Shown here piece after piece: positions 37,833-47,800 of a DNA stretch of 64,000 bases. The stretch's first letter is position 1. Each line of letters starts with the position of its first letter. The notes beneath the pieces were generated by a model. That model had not been told where the DNA came from. It ran no database searches and worked only from the letters and a program-made list of their open reading frames with translations. Source of the DNA: Bacteroidota bacterium (GTDB taxonomy: Bacteria > Bacteroidota > Bacteroidia > UBA4408). The translations under genes were made by a program, and so were the position numbers. The stretch lies in NCBI GenBank assembly GCA_016718805.1, contig JADKCP010000002.1, positions 124,001 to 188,000 of the forward strand, in the 5' to 3' direction.

Positions 37833-38830
37833 TATTTACCTAAATATTTAAACCAATCCTTTGTAGCTTCTTCAATACTGGCTGGTTCCCAAATTGGGGC
37901 TTCACGCCAGTAATCAATGTTCTCGAGCATTATTTTTACACCTTCTTCCAAACTAACTTTTGGCTTCCAACCTAAAATAGTATTGATGCGAGTAGTATCA
38001 GCAAAAGTACAATCCGGCTCTCCCGGACGCTTTGGAATATGCACTTTTTCGCCTCCCAACAATTCTATTAAACGATTTACACTGTAAGTATTTCCACTTC
38101 CCACATTAAAAATTTGGCCACTTACATCTTCTCGCTTTGCCGCCGTGTAGCAGGCATCCACAATATCCGTTACAAAAGTAAAATCGCGGGTTTGAGTTCC
38201 ATCTCCAACTATAGTAAAAGGCTTGTTGTTGAGTTTCTGAGCTAAAAACACACCGAATACCGCTCCGTAAGTTCCGCTGGTTCGTGCACGTGGGCCGTAC
38301 ACATTGAAAAAGCGCATACTTGTGATGTTCATTTTATATACTTGCTCCCAATACAAGCAATATTCTTCACCAAGGTATTTAGTAACTGCATAAGGATACT
38401 GACAGCGTATTTCAGCACTTTCGGGAGTTGGGAAATTATCCGGAATACCATAACACGATGATGAAGCTGCATAAATTACCCTTTTCACTTCATTGTGCCT
38501 ACAGGCTTCCAACACATTGATGGTTCCATTTACATTGGAGTTATGGTACTTTAAAGGACGTTCAATGGAAGGAACAATATCTGCCAAAGCAGCCACATGA
38601 AAAACCCAATCGATTCCTTTAAAGAGTGGTAGTATTTTTTCATAATCGGCAATACTTACAATATTTACCGTCAAGTTCTTATTGCTTTGGTGATGCTCTA
38701 AATTTTTAGCGTTACCCGATGATAAATCATCTATCACGGTTACTTTGTGCCCTTCCGATAAAAGTCGATCAACCATGTGACTGCCAATAAATCCGCAGCC
38801 TCCTGTTACTAATATGTTCATGTTATCCAA
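37832..38830 (-). CDS. NAD-dependent epimerase/dehydratase (extended SDR)
   Basis: The 332-residue product has the Rossmann motif VTGGCGFIGSHMVDRLL, VIDDLSSGNAKNL, and the catalytic YAVTK in CQYPYAVTKYLGEEY with the Ser pair upstream (AASSSCYG). It is closest in look to UDP-glucose 4-epimerase-like or heptose-modifying SDRs. ATG 38821 (MNILVTGGCG) is an alternative start. It overlaps the next gene by 1 nt and acts in the heptose-like cluster. Confidence 0.85.
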   Translation of the reverse strand: MDNMNILVTGGCGFIGSHMVDRLLSEGHKVTVIDDLSSGNAKNLEHHQSNKNLTVNIVSIADYEKILPLFKGIDWVFHVAALADIVPSIERPLKYHNSNVNGTINVLEACRHNEVKRVIYAASSSCYGIPDNFPTPESAEIRCQYPYAVTKYLGEEYCLYWEQVYKMNITSMRFFNVYGPRARTSGTYGAVFGVFLAQKLNNKPFTIVGDGTQTRDFTFVTDIVDACYTAAKREDVSGQIFNVGSGNTYSVNRLIELLGGEKVHIPKRPGEPDCTFADTTRINTILGWKPKVSLEEGVKIMLENIDYWREAPIWEPASIEEATKDWFKYLGK

Positions 38831-38879
38831 TTTCGTTAGTTGCGTGAAACCAAACTATGTTTCGTTCGCTGATTTATGT

Positions 38880-39893
38880 TTATTTTAATTTTGCTGTTAC
38901 TTTTTTCAATAATCCACCAGTCATTGCATCTGCATTATTGTAAATCAACTTTGCTTTTGCTTTAATATCCATGGTTTGTGCTTTTTTCACTTCTTCATCT
39001 GCGTTGCGCCAAATACGAGGAATTCCGTGTAAATCTGTGTCGTTAATGATATGGGCCTTAAACTCCAAATTAAATCCAAGTTCAACTAAAAATTTCTCAA
39101 CGTTTATTTGACCTGCAGGTTTCCATGTGTAAGCATGATCACGAATATAGAGCATTCCACCGGGTTTCAAAACACGTTTAAATTGCTCCATAATAAAACG
39201 AATTAATTTTGAATTTAGTTCGGGTAATACTTGCACACACATTACCAAATCCATGGATTGATCAGGTATCAAATCAAATCTCCAAGTTGGAACGTGCACA
39301 ATACCTTGGAAATTTTTATCGAATTTAAAACCTTCGGGATTTTCAATGTAATCGTTTACTTTATCAGAAATACTATGGTAATAAAGGTTTTGCAAACAGT
39401 AAGAAGATTCTATTGCATCTACACCGACGTACATTCCTTCGTTACGATTACCGCTCCATAAATTTGATTGACGACCATAACCTGCACCAAAATCGAGCAC
39501 ATTTTTTATTTTATAGCGTGCAGCAACCGGATAGGATTGAGGTAAAAAGAAATCGTGTGCATTGTGCAATCCTACTCGTTTCAAGTAATTCGCTTCATCG
39601 AAAGGCAGTTCGAGTTGTTTGAAAATTTTTTGTTCATTTTCTAAACTCTTCAAACTTAGTTTTTCAATTTCAGGCGATTGAGTATAATCAGGGTAATCCT
39701 TTTCAAACCAATTCATCCAGCGTGGTAAATCTTCCTTGCCTGAAAACGTAAAAAAATCATCTAATAAATTATCGTAAGCGTATTTTCTTTTTTTCAATTG
39801 TTTCTGATAATCCCAGGAAACAAGCCAATTGTGCATGTAGCTCTTATCCTTTTCAAATGCAGAAATAAATTTATCTCTAATTGTTTTTGGCAT
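38880..39893 (-). CDS. Class I SAM-dependent methyltransferase, putative sugar O-methyltransferase
   Basis: The 337-residue product has SAM motif I VLDFGAGYGRQSNLW (132-146), an acidic motif II in YVGVDAIESSY and a motif IV region MDLVMCVQVLPEL, followed by LKPGGMLYIRDHAY. The N-terminal 120 residues are helical and charged. Putative sugar O-methyltransferases of polysaccharide clusters have this look. Context within the sugar operon supports sugar or glycan methylation. Confidence 0.75.
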   Translation of the reverse strand: MPKTIRDKFISAFEKDKSYMHNWLVSWDYQKQLKKRKYAYDNLLDDFFTFSGKEDLPRWMNWFEKDYPDYTQSPEIEKLSLKSLENEQKIFKQLELPFDEANYLKRVGLHNAHDFFLPQSYPVAARYKIKNVLDFGAGYGRQSNLWSGNRNEGMYVGVDAIESSYCLQNLYYHSISDKVNDYIENPEGFKFDKNFQGIVHVPTWRFDLIPDQSMDLVMCVQVLPELNSKLIRFIMEQFKRVLKPGGMLYIRDHAYTWKPAGQINVEKFLVELGFNLEFKAHIINDTDLHGIPRIWRNADEEVKKAQTMDIKAKAKLIYNNADAMTGGLLKKVTAKLK

Positions 39894-39902
39894 TGCTTTT
39901 TT

Positions 39903-39950
39903 TGGAACGCTTATTTATGTTATGCTTATTTATGGAACGCTGATTTATTA
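39903..39950. repeat. Short degenerate repeat with GGAACGCT motifs
   Basis: GGAACGCT occurs at 39904 and 39934, with TTATTTATG at 39911 and 39926 between. 'GAACGCTGAT' is also the outer end of the repeats beside the GxxExxY gene (41115, 41286, 41457, 41628), so this is probably a remnant of the same element family in the intergenic space 39894-40007. Confidence 0.55.
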
Positions 39951-40007
39951 GGATGATTATGATTAAATATGATTAAGAGGAAGATTTTATAATCAACAAA
40001 ACGTATT

Positions 40008-41108
40008 TTATTTTTTGTAAAATAAATTAATTTTTTCAATTACGTAATTTACTTCTTCGTCGCTTAGTTGCGGATAAACCGGTAAACTTAAAATAGTTTC
40101 GCATTGCTTTTCAGTCATTGGAAAGTCGCCTTTTTTGTAACCCAAATAAGCTGCAGCTTTTTGTAAATGAATAGGAACCGGATAATGTATTTTGGTATCC
40201 ACTCCTTGCTCTGCCAAAAATTTCATCAAATCGTTTCTTTGATCCGATTGAATTATAAAGGTATGGTAAACTGCGTATTCCTTATCAGTGTCAGTAGGTA
40301 AATACAAAGGCAAATTTTTAAGTCCTTCGCGGTACATAGCAGCGATGCTTCTTCTGCGTGCGTTCCATTTTTCGAGCTCATTAAATTTTACATTTAATAT
40401 AGCCGATTGCAAATTATCGATACGTGTATTAAAACTCCAAAAATCAACTTCATCTCTACTGCTGTGACCGTGAGTACGGGCTTTTGTAAGGTATGCATGA
40501 AGTTGCTCGTCGTTAGTTGTTATTACACCACCATCGCCACATGCTCCTAAGTTTTTTAAAGGATGTAAACTAAACGAGCCGGTAGTTCCAAAAGAGCCCA
40601 CTGATTGGTTATTGTAGGTTGCTCCAACCGCTTGTGCTGCGTCTTCAATGACATGCAAATTATATGTTTTAGCGAGCGCCATTATTGCATCCATATCGGC
40701 GGGACGACCGGTTAAATGAACAGGAATAATAGCTTTTGTTTTCTTGGTGATTCGTTTTTCAATTTCTTTGGGATCGATATTGTAATCTTGACGAACATCA
40801 GCGAATACCGGAGTTGCACCTGCTAATGCAATGCTTGATGCAGAAGCGAGGTATGAGTTCGGAGCGGTAATAACTTCATCGCCGGCTCCAATACCTAGAG
40901 CGCGCATGGTTAAAATCATGGTATCGGTACCATTACCAACTCCTATTGCAAATTTAGTTTGGCAAAGCTCAGCAAATCGTTTTTCAAATTTTTGAGTTTC
41001 TTCTCCTAAAATAAATTGGCCATTGTCTAATAAGTTACCAATAGCATCAAGAATATTTTGTTTAATTTCTTTGTGTTGAATACCCAGATGGATGTAGTTT
41101 ACTTTCAT
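40008..41108 (-). CDS. DegT/DnrJ/EryC1/StrS-family PLP aminotransferase
   Basis: The 366-residue product has the PLP lysine K185 in SLHPLKNLGACGDGG, an Asp pair in VIEDAAQAVGA and the substrate loop region TAPNSYLASASS. It transfers an amino group from glutamate to a keto-sugar nucleotide, giving an aminosugar. Its 5' end is repeated three times upstream in a 171-bp array, and its ATG is in exact register with that array. Its closest context partners are the SDR genes on both sides. Confidence 0.9.
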   Translation of the reverse strand: MKVNYIHLGIQHKEIKQNILDAIGNLLDNGQFILGEETQKFEKRFAELCQTKFAIGVGNGTDTMILTMRALGIGAGDEVITAPNSYLASASSIALAGATPVFADVRQDYNIDPKEIEKRITKKTKAIIPVHLTGRPADMDAIMALAKTYNLHVIEDAAQAVGATYNNQSVGSFGTTGSFSLHPLKNLGACGDGGVITTNDEQLHAYLTKARTHGHSSRDEVDFWSFNTRIDNLQSAILNVKFNELEKWNARRRSIAAMYREGLKNLPLYLPTDTDKEYAVYHTFIIQSDQRNDLMKFLAEQGVDTKIHYPVPIHLQKAAAYLGYKKGDFPMTEKQCETILSLPVYPQLSDEEVNYVIEKINLFYKK

Positions 41109-41621
41109 TATATTGAACGCTGATAACGCGGGTTTTGCGGATTTACACTGATTTTATTTTCGTTACTGAAGATCTTTCGTTTAAACTCAACACTAATTTC
41201 AAAATTACACAATTGCATCAAAAATAGTTTGGTTAATCTCATTGTGTTGAATTCCCTGATGGTTGTTGGTTACTTTCATTTTATAGAACGCTGACGACGC
41301 GGGTTTTGCGGATTTACACTGATTTTATTTTCGTTACTGAAGATCTTTCGTTTAAACTCAACACTAATTTCAAAATTACACAATTGCATCAAAAATAGTT
41401 TGGTTAATCTCATTGAGTTGAATTCCCTGATGGTTGTTGGTTACTTTCATTTTGTTGAACGCTGATGACGCGGATTTTGCGGATTTACACTGATTTTATT
41501 TTCGTTACTGAAGATCTTTCGTTTAAACTCAACACTAATTTCAAAATTACACAATTGCATCAAAAATAGTTTGGTTAATCTCATTGTGTTGAATTCCCCG
41601 ATGGTTGTTGGTTACTTTCAT
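41109..41621. repeat. 171-bp tandem array of the GxxExxY/aminotransferase gene junction
   Basis: GAACGCTGA recurs at 41115, 41286, 41457 and 41628, exactly 171 bp apart. On the minus strand each unit holds about 100 bp matching the 3' end of the GxxExxY gene, an ATGA-like junction, and a diverged start of the aminotransferase gene. Each copy encodes a 24-codon mini-frame (MKVTNNHQGIQHNEINQTIF, then DAIV and a stop) at 41205-41279, 41376-41450 and 41547-41621. The true aminotransferase ATG (41108) is the next position in the same 171-bp register. Copies differ by a few substitutions. Confidence 0.9.
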
Positions 41622-42064
41622 TTTACAGAACGCTGATGACGCGGATTTTGCGGATTTACACTGATTTTATTTTCGTTACTGAAGATCTTTCGTTTAAATT
41701 CAGGCTTTTTACCAAAATTGAGTAAAAGGCCTATTTCTAATTCTGTTGCTTTTAAATAATTTATTAATTGAGCTTCATGCTCTTCAACTAATGACTCTGC
41801 AGCTTTAATCTCAAGAATTACAGAATCTTCAACTAGGATATCGGCATAATACTGTCCCACTTTCTGTTCTTCATAAAAAACTTCAATTGGTAATTGAGCA
41901 ACACAGAAAAGTCCTTTCTTTCTTAATTCAATTAACAACGCATTTTCATAAACCTTTTCTAAAAAACCAAAACCCAGCTGATTATAGACATCATAATAAG
42001 CTTTTATAATTTTATCCGTAAGATCTGAATGTTTTAATGAACTCATGTTTTTAATTGCATTCAA
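41618..42064 (-). CDS. GxxExxY protein, PD-(D/E)XK nuclease-like
   Basis: The 148-residue product carries the defining G33-F-L-E36-K-V-Y39 motif and a nuclease-like core, D75 in ADILVEDS and E85-I-K87 in VILEIKAAES, with a later QLINYLKATELEIGLLLNFG. The family is common in Bacteroidota and often sits within polysaccharide clusters, but its function is unproven. Its stop overlaps an ATG (ATGA at 41621-41618) of the downstream repeat. It is bounded by a 37-bp imperfect inverted repeat, so the gene may be the core of a small mobile element. Confidence 0.85.
   Translation of the reverse strand: MNAIKNMSSLKHSDLTDKIIKAYYDVYNQLGFGFLEKVYENALLIELRKKGLFCVAQLPIEVFYEEQKVGQYYADILVEDSVILEIKAAESLVEEHEAQLINYLKATELEIGLLLNFGKKPEFKRKIFSNENKISVNPQNPRHQRSVK
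41621..41657 (+). repeat. Inverted-repeat arm, left, of the GxxExxY element
   Basis: This 37-bp segment, at the 3' end of the GxxExxY frame, matches the reverse complement of 42091-42127 in 33 of 37 positions. It begins TTTTACAGAACGCTGATGAC. Confidence 0.8.
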
Positions 42065-42090
42065 TTGATTCTATAGAAATTAATCCGCAC

Positions 42091-42127
42091 AAATCCGCAT
42101 AATCAGCGTCATCTGCGTTCTATAAAA
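42091..42127 (-). repeat. Inverted-repeat arm, right, of the GxxExxY element
   Basis: Reverse complement of the left arm, reading TTTTATAGAACGCAGATGAC on the minus strand. It lies between the GxxExxY start (42064) and the stop of the upstream epimerase gene (42131). Confidence 0.8.
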
Positions 42128-42130
42128 ATT

Positions 42131-43111
42131 TTACTCCAAATGAATGTGCTGCATTAGTTTTACGTTGAAGTATTTATCGTCGCTCAAGGAGTTGGGTATT
42201 AATCCTTGTTCGAATGCTTTTTTTAAATCGCTGGCGGCGTCTTCAATAGTATGCTTTGCTACGAAGCCAATGTCGTTTTTAATTTTTTCGGAGGAGATGT
42301 GATAAGAACGTAAATCGTTAGTTGGTGTTGTAACAATGTTTACATTTTGTCCCACTACATTTTTTACCATTCCGGCTATCTCACTAATAGTGTGATTTTC
42401 GAAACCTGCATTCCAAATTTTACCGGCTATTTTTTCTTTTGGCAATTCGAGCAACATGCAATACAAATCTGTCATGTCTTCAATGTGTATGTTCGGACGT
42501 TTTTGAGTCCCACCAAATACAGTAATTTCACCTTTGTTGATTGCTAAATTGGTTAAAATATTCACCGATAAATCGAGGCGTAATCGTTTACCATAGCCAC
42601 ACACAGTAGCCGGACGAATAGTGCAAGTTGTAAAATCGTCAGATTGAAACGGAGCCAATAATTCTTCGCACATGGCTTTAAATTTAGAATAATCGGTAAG
42701 TGGTTCTAATTCCATTCCTTCGTGCACATTAGGTTCTTCTTTGATTCCATATACACTTGAAGAAGAAGCATAAATAAAGCGCTTTACGCCCAACTCCTTT
42801 GAAATGCGCACCAATGGTTCAAAAGCATCCAAGTTAATTGATTTGCCTAATGATGGATTTAGCTCAAAGCTTGGATCATTGCTTATACAAGCCAAGTGAA
42901 TAACTGCATCTTGATTTTGCAGTATTTTTTTAAGTAAATCCTGATCGCGTATATCTCCCTTTACAGCGCTTAAATTAGGGTGAACGGGTAATACATCACG
43001 ACCATAAATCATTAAATCAAGTACGGTTACGTTGTATCCTTTGTTTAGCAATTTAGGCACTAATACAGAGCCCACATATCCGGCGCCACCGGTAATAAAA
43101 ATATTTTTCAT
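42131..43111 (-). CDS. NAD-dependent epimerase/dehydratase (extended SDR)
   Basis: The 326-residue product starts at 43111 (MKNIFITGGAGYVGSVLVPK); the open frame extends to 43195, but those residues precede the Rossmann motif and look non-coding. It has VTVLDLMIYG, the DVVHLAC-like AVIHLACISNDP, and the YxxxK pair in LTDYSKFKAMCEE after ASSSSVYG. It probably modifies a nucleotide sugar (epimerase or dehydratase). It is upstream of the GxxExxY insertion in the same minus-strand cluster. Confidence 0.87.
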   Translation of the reverse strand: MKNIFITGGAGYVGSVLVPKLLNKGYNVTVLDLMIYGRDVLPVHPNLSAVKGDIRDQDLLKKILQNQDAVIHLACISNDPSFELNPSLGKSINLDAFEPLVRISKELGVKRFIYASSSSVYGIKEEPNVHEGMELEPLTDYSKFKAMCEELLAPFQSDDFTTCTIRPATVCGYGKRLRLDLSVNILTNLAINKGEITVFGGTQKRPNIHIEDMTDLYCMLLELPKEKIAGKIWNAGFENHTISEIAGMVKNVVGQNVNIVTTPTNDLRSYHISSEKIKNDIGFVAKHTIEDAASDLKKAFEQGLIPNSLSDDKYFNVKLMQHIHLE

Positions 43112-43300
43112 GTACAGGTTATTTTTATAGTTGTTTTTGATTTCAGATAATTTACTCTGCCAACTAGGTTTAAGGAGTAGCAAAGCAACCAGCAAAAATC
43201 GGAGTGCAAATATAATTTAAAAAACGAAAGGAAACACAGGTTAGCTAAGTATTTTACACTTGAAACAGCCCGTAAATACATGGCGTATTTTGAATCAATA

Positions 43301-44125
43301 TCAAGCGTTAAAACGAGCAGCTTTTACAGTAACTTCGAATGTTTTATTAGGGAAATATTTGGTTGGATAGCTGGCATTGAAACTTCCATTGATATAAATG
43401 GCGCAAAGTGTATTCGAAATGCGGTAAATTTTTTTTCGGTGTTCATCGCTTGGAGCACCGTCCATAATTCCTGCAAACACCGGCCAATTAATATTTTCGG
43501 TACTTTTTCCATAGTCGTGCCACACAATGATGGAGTTTTCGTTTTTGAGCAATTTAAAGGCATTTTGGGTATCAATCTTCACACCTTCGTATTCATGATC
43601 AGCATCTACAAAAATCAAATCAAACTGCTTTTCAAGTTTTGTGAAATCGTAGGTTTGGGTATTGTGTTCAATGAAATTAATGTTCTTGGCATTTTTCAAA
43701 AAAACACGTGAAGTATTAATTACTTCAGCCGGTAAACCAATAGCTCTCATTTCGGCATTTGAAAAGCTTAAAGAAGTAGTGTTATTAGTTACTTGACTAA
43801 TGTTGGCAATACTTTCACCTCTCCACGAGCCAAATTCAATATACTGGCAATTATCATATCGAAGGGCTAGTTTTTTGAGCAGCGCAATATCACTGATTAA
43901 GGAAGTTCCTTCGAGAAAGCTGTAACTGCTAATTTTTTCTTCAAAATCGGGAAACAATTCTAATAAATCGATGGTTTTTAAACCTTGTGGAAGCTGGTAG
44001 GTTTGTATTACTTTATTTTTAGCAACCAGTTCACGCGTAACATTAAACAAAGCCTTGCTTAGTTCGCCGGTATTGGTTATGCAGAGTTTAATAAAAGTAA
44101 ACAACAAACGAATATATCGAATCAT
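43301..44125 (-). CDS. Class I SAM-dependent methyltransferase (Methyltransf_24-like)
   Basis: The 274-residue product has SAM motif I YIEFGSWRGES (95-105), and the motif IV region FDLIFVDADHEYEGVKID, typical of the Methyltransf_24 family that includes macrocin-type O-methyltransferases and glycan-modifying enzymes. A later VWHDYGKS fits the metal site seen in that family. It is the first gene of the minus-strand cluster as read, 189 nt upstream of the SDR gene. The target is unknown. Confidence 0.8.
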   Translation of the reverse strand: MIRYIRLLFTFIKLCITNTGELSKALFNVTRELVAKNKVIQTYQLPQGLKTIDLLELFPDFEEKISSYSFLEGTSLISDIALLKKLALRYDNCQYIEFGSWRGESIANISQVTNNTTSLSFSNAEMRAIGLPAEVINTSRVFLKNAKNINFIEHNTQTYDFTKLEKQFDLIFVDADHEYEGVKIDTQNAFKLLKNENSIIVWHDYGKSTENINWPVFAGIMDGAPSDEHRKKIYRISNTLCAIYINGSFNASYPTKYFPNKTFEVTVKAARFNA

Positions 44126-44359
44126 TCGGAGTATTTTAAAAATTAGTCGGCAAATATACTATTAATGACGCATTATGATTGAGGGTAATTTTTGAATATT
44201 TTATGGTTACTTTTGAAAATATATGGTTAAAAAAATGTGCATCAAAGTAGAGGACTTAACTACCAAATACAGTTTTGTTTATTCAAAAAAAATAAAAAAT
44301 TAATACTCTATAATTTCAATTAAACAACACAACAAGTATAACTATTAGTTAAAATAAAC

Positions 44360-44842
44360 ATGCTGGGCCAAAACAGAAATACCTATTACGCAGCTCGCTT
44401 ACGAGAAGTTTATTTAAACGGTAAATGGATTGCCAATACAAATTACCAAGAACAAATACTTACAATTGGTTGGAAAGAAGCAACTAAAAAAATTGGTGAA
44501 CTGAATAGTATTGCTTTGCTCTTATTTCACATTAGTTATTACTTAAAAGGAATACAGCAAGTGTTGAATGGTGGACCGCTTGAAATTAAAGACAAATACA
44601 GTTTTACTATGCCCGAAATTAAATCATCGGAAGACTGGGAAAAACTAGTTAACGATTTTTTAAGATGTGCTTCAAGCTTTGCTGATACAGTAGAACAACT
44701 AAATGATGAAATTTTTGACCAAGACTTTGTGGATGAAAAATATGGTAATTATGGACGAAATATTGAAGCTGTAATTGAGCACAGCTATTACCATTTGGGA
44801 CAAATTTGCTTGATCAATAAAATGATTCAGCAAGGTTATTAA
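44360..44842 (+). CDS. DinB-like four-helix-bundle protein
   Basis: The 160-residue product is predicted helical, with His residues in LLLFHISYYLKG and VIEHSYYHLGQICLI that match the metal-binding histidines of the DinB/DUF1572 family. The function of most members is unknown; some act on bacillithiol or glutathione adducts. It lies alone between the sugar cluster and the convergent adhesin gene. The region 44126-44359 upstream holds no further feature that I recognise. Confidence 0.75.
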   Translation: MLGQNRNTYYAARLREVYLNGKWIANTNYQEQILTIGWKEATKKIGELNSIALLLFHISYYLKGIQQVLNGGPLEIKDKYSFTMPEIKSSEDWEKLVNDFLRCASSFADTVEQLNDEIFDQDFVDEKYGNYGRNIEAVIEHSYYHLGQICLINKMIQQGY

Positions 44843-44853
44843 TTTTGAGAAGA

Positions 44854-47800
44854 TTAGCGAAACAAGGTTATTGAACCTATTTTTTCAGTGTCGTTGAAAT
44901 TAACAACATATACATAAACTCCTACCGGAACTTGGAATCCATTTGACCTTCCATTCCAACTAACTTGATAGCCTTGAGTTTGAAAAATTAATACTCCCCA
45001 ACGATCATAAATTTCAAGTTTCAACAAATTGCAATTATGAAAGGAATTAACAGTAAACACATCATTGAGTCCATCACCATCGGGTGTAAAGGCATTCGGA
45101 ATAAAAAGATAGCCTTCGGGATTCTGTTCATACTTTATTTCATCGACTAGTGTGTCGGAACAACTCTTTCCGGGGTTGGTTATTAGCATTGTTTGGAAGG
45201 TTCCAGACTCAGAATAAGTATGAACCGGATGCATTAAACTACTTTCATAACTGTCGCCAAAAATCCATTTATAAGAATTTGCTAAACTGGATTTATTAAG
45301 AAATAAAATTTCTCCAGAACAGGTATCTAACGAATAGCTATAATCGGCATGACTTATATTAGAAACTGTAACCTTAAAAAAGCTAGTATCGCTTAAGCAA
45401 GCACCAATGGCACCTACAACTGAATAAATAGAATTAACATTAGGCGCTACTTGAATTGTATCTACACTGGTTCCAGAAGCGCCATTCCAAAAGTAGGTAC
45501 TAGCACCTGTAGCTGTTAAGGTAATTAATTCAGAATTACACACAGTATCAATACCGCTAACTAAAACAATTGGTTTATCAATAGGATTTACTACAATAGT
45601 GTCGGGAATACCGAAACATGTTCCGTTAGAAGCTTTTACAATATAAGTACTGGTTACCAAAGGAGCCACTAAAACTGAAGAAGCATTAGAGCTTATTGCG
45701 CCATCCCAAACATAATTCGTTCCACCCGCTGCAATTAAATTTACACTTTGTCCTTTACATATTGTTGTATCATTTGGCACTTGCACTTGAGGACCAACTT
45801 GGACTGTTATAGGTGAAGCATAACTTGTACTTCCACAATAATTTTGAGCAACTAAATTAATAGTAAAATTACCTGCACTGGTATAAATGTGGCTTGGATT
45901 TGAAAGGTTAGACGTATTGGATGCTCCAGATGCTGTATGGCCAAAGTTCCATGTTAAACTTGTCGCATTAGTTATTGACGAAAAATGGACAGTATCATTC
46001 ATGCAACTTAGAGTTATAAAACTTGCATTAAGTGTTGGAGAAGACAGTGTGTCTACCCATATTGAATCAAGCTTGCTATTACAAATTCCATCGAATGCAT
46101 AAGCAGAAATAAATGCCGGAAAACCTGTTGAAACAGCAATTGTATCGTTGGTAGAACTTATACCGGATGACCAATGAATTGCTTGTGCTGATGGGCAATT
46201 AGCTATTAATTGAACAGGTCCTGAATTACAAGAAATTGAATCACCTACTAAGGAAATTAGCGGTTGAACGGCAACAGACACGGTTACAGAATCTAATGGT
46301 CCAAAACAAGAACCATTTGAAGTCTTCACCAAATAGGTGCTGTTTACCAATGGGCTCACTAAAACAGAAGAAGCAGTTGAGTTAACTGCACCGCTCCATT
46401 GATAATTTGTTCCGCCACTTGCAATTAAACTTATACTGTTCCCTTTGCAAATTGTTGTGTCGTTTGTTAAACTTACTGGTGGGCCACTTTGAATTGTAAT
46501 TGGTGAGTTAAAACTTGTACTTCCACAATAATTTTGAGCAACTAAATTAATAGTAAAATTACCTGCACTGGTATAAATGTGGCTTGGATTTGAAAGGTTA
46601 GACGTGTTGGATGCCCCAGATGCTGTATGGCCAAAGTTCCAAACTAAACTTGTTGAATTAGTTACTGACGAAAATTGAACAGTATCATTAATGCAACTTA
46701 GAGGTATAAAACTCGCACTTAGTGTAGGAGAAGAAAGTGTATCCACCCAAATAGAATCAGGTTGACTATTACACGTGCCATCGAAAACATAAGCGGAAAA
46801 ATAACCAGGGATATTCGAAGAAACAGTAATTGTGTCGTTAGTTGATAAAATTCCTGGCGACCAATGAGTAGTTTGGGCAGTAGGACAAATAGCAATTAGT
46901 TGAACGGAACTTGAATTACAAGAAATTGAATCGCCAATTAAATTAAAAAGAGGCGGTTGCAGAACAGTTACTATTACAGTATCGGGAACACTTGAGCAAG
47001 ATCCATTTTTAGCAACTACAGTATACATTGTTGTCACAATTGGTTTAACTGTTAATAATGAATCAGTTGCTCCATTGTTCCATAAATAAGAGCTTCCTCC
47101 ACTTACAAGCAAATTAGTACTATCGCCTTTACAAATAGAAGTATTGCCTGAAATTGTGGCAACTGGTAAGCTTAATGAATTTAAAATATGAATTGTATCG
47201 GTGTACATACAACAATTAGAAAACACATTTACCCAATAGGTACCAGGACTAAATATTTTGATTGTTGATTGTGTTGAACCATTAGACCAGAAGTATTGAT
47301 TTGTACCAGGTAATGTTGCATTTAATATTATTGAATCACATACTGTTGTGTCGTTTCCTAAATTTAACAAAGTTGTTGAACATGGGTCAATAACAGTATT
47401 TTGGTTTGAATTATTAACAGAAGTAAATACAAGATTATCAATAGCGGTTGATAATGTACATGAATTGGAATTAGTTGGATTTGTTGTTACATTTATTGAA
47501 AGAGTTACACCAGTGTTGCAGTTTGTATTTCCCAAACTATCGACTTTTACAATTACTAAATCCATTTTACCATTACTGGTTGTAGTCCGTCCTGTGAAAT
47601 AAATTGTACTCCCCTCACTACAAGCAATTGGAGTATTTGTATACAAAATATCTTCAACAGCAGAGGTTCCATATGATTTTGCCCATAATAAATTCCCTAC
47701 TTTATTCACTGCGATTATATAAAAGTTTTTATTAACAGCACCTGGCATATAACCAACTATTGCATATCCATAATTGGTTACTAAAACTTTATAGCTGTAT

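Noticed and set aside
41109..41640. 171-bp direct repeats considered as a CRISPR-like or other spacer array
   Set aside because: The units are contiguous with no unique spacers, are far longer than CRISPR repeats, and match the neighbouring genes; no cas genes are present.
43112..43195. N-terminal extension of the 42131 epimerase
   Set aside because: The 28 added residues precede the Rossmann motif MKNIFITGGAGYVG, which is the normal start.
45887..46102. Plus-strand open frame inside the adhesin gene
   Set aside because: It is antisense to the near-identical repeat and shows no family or signal.
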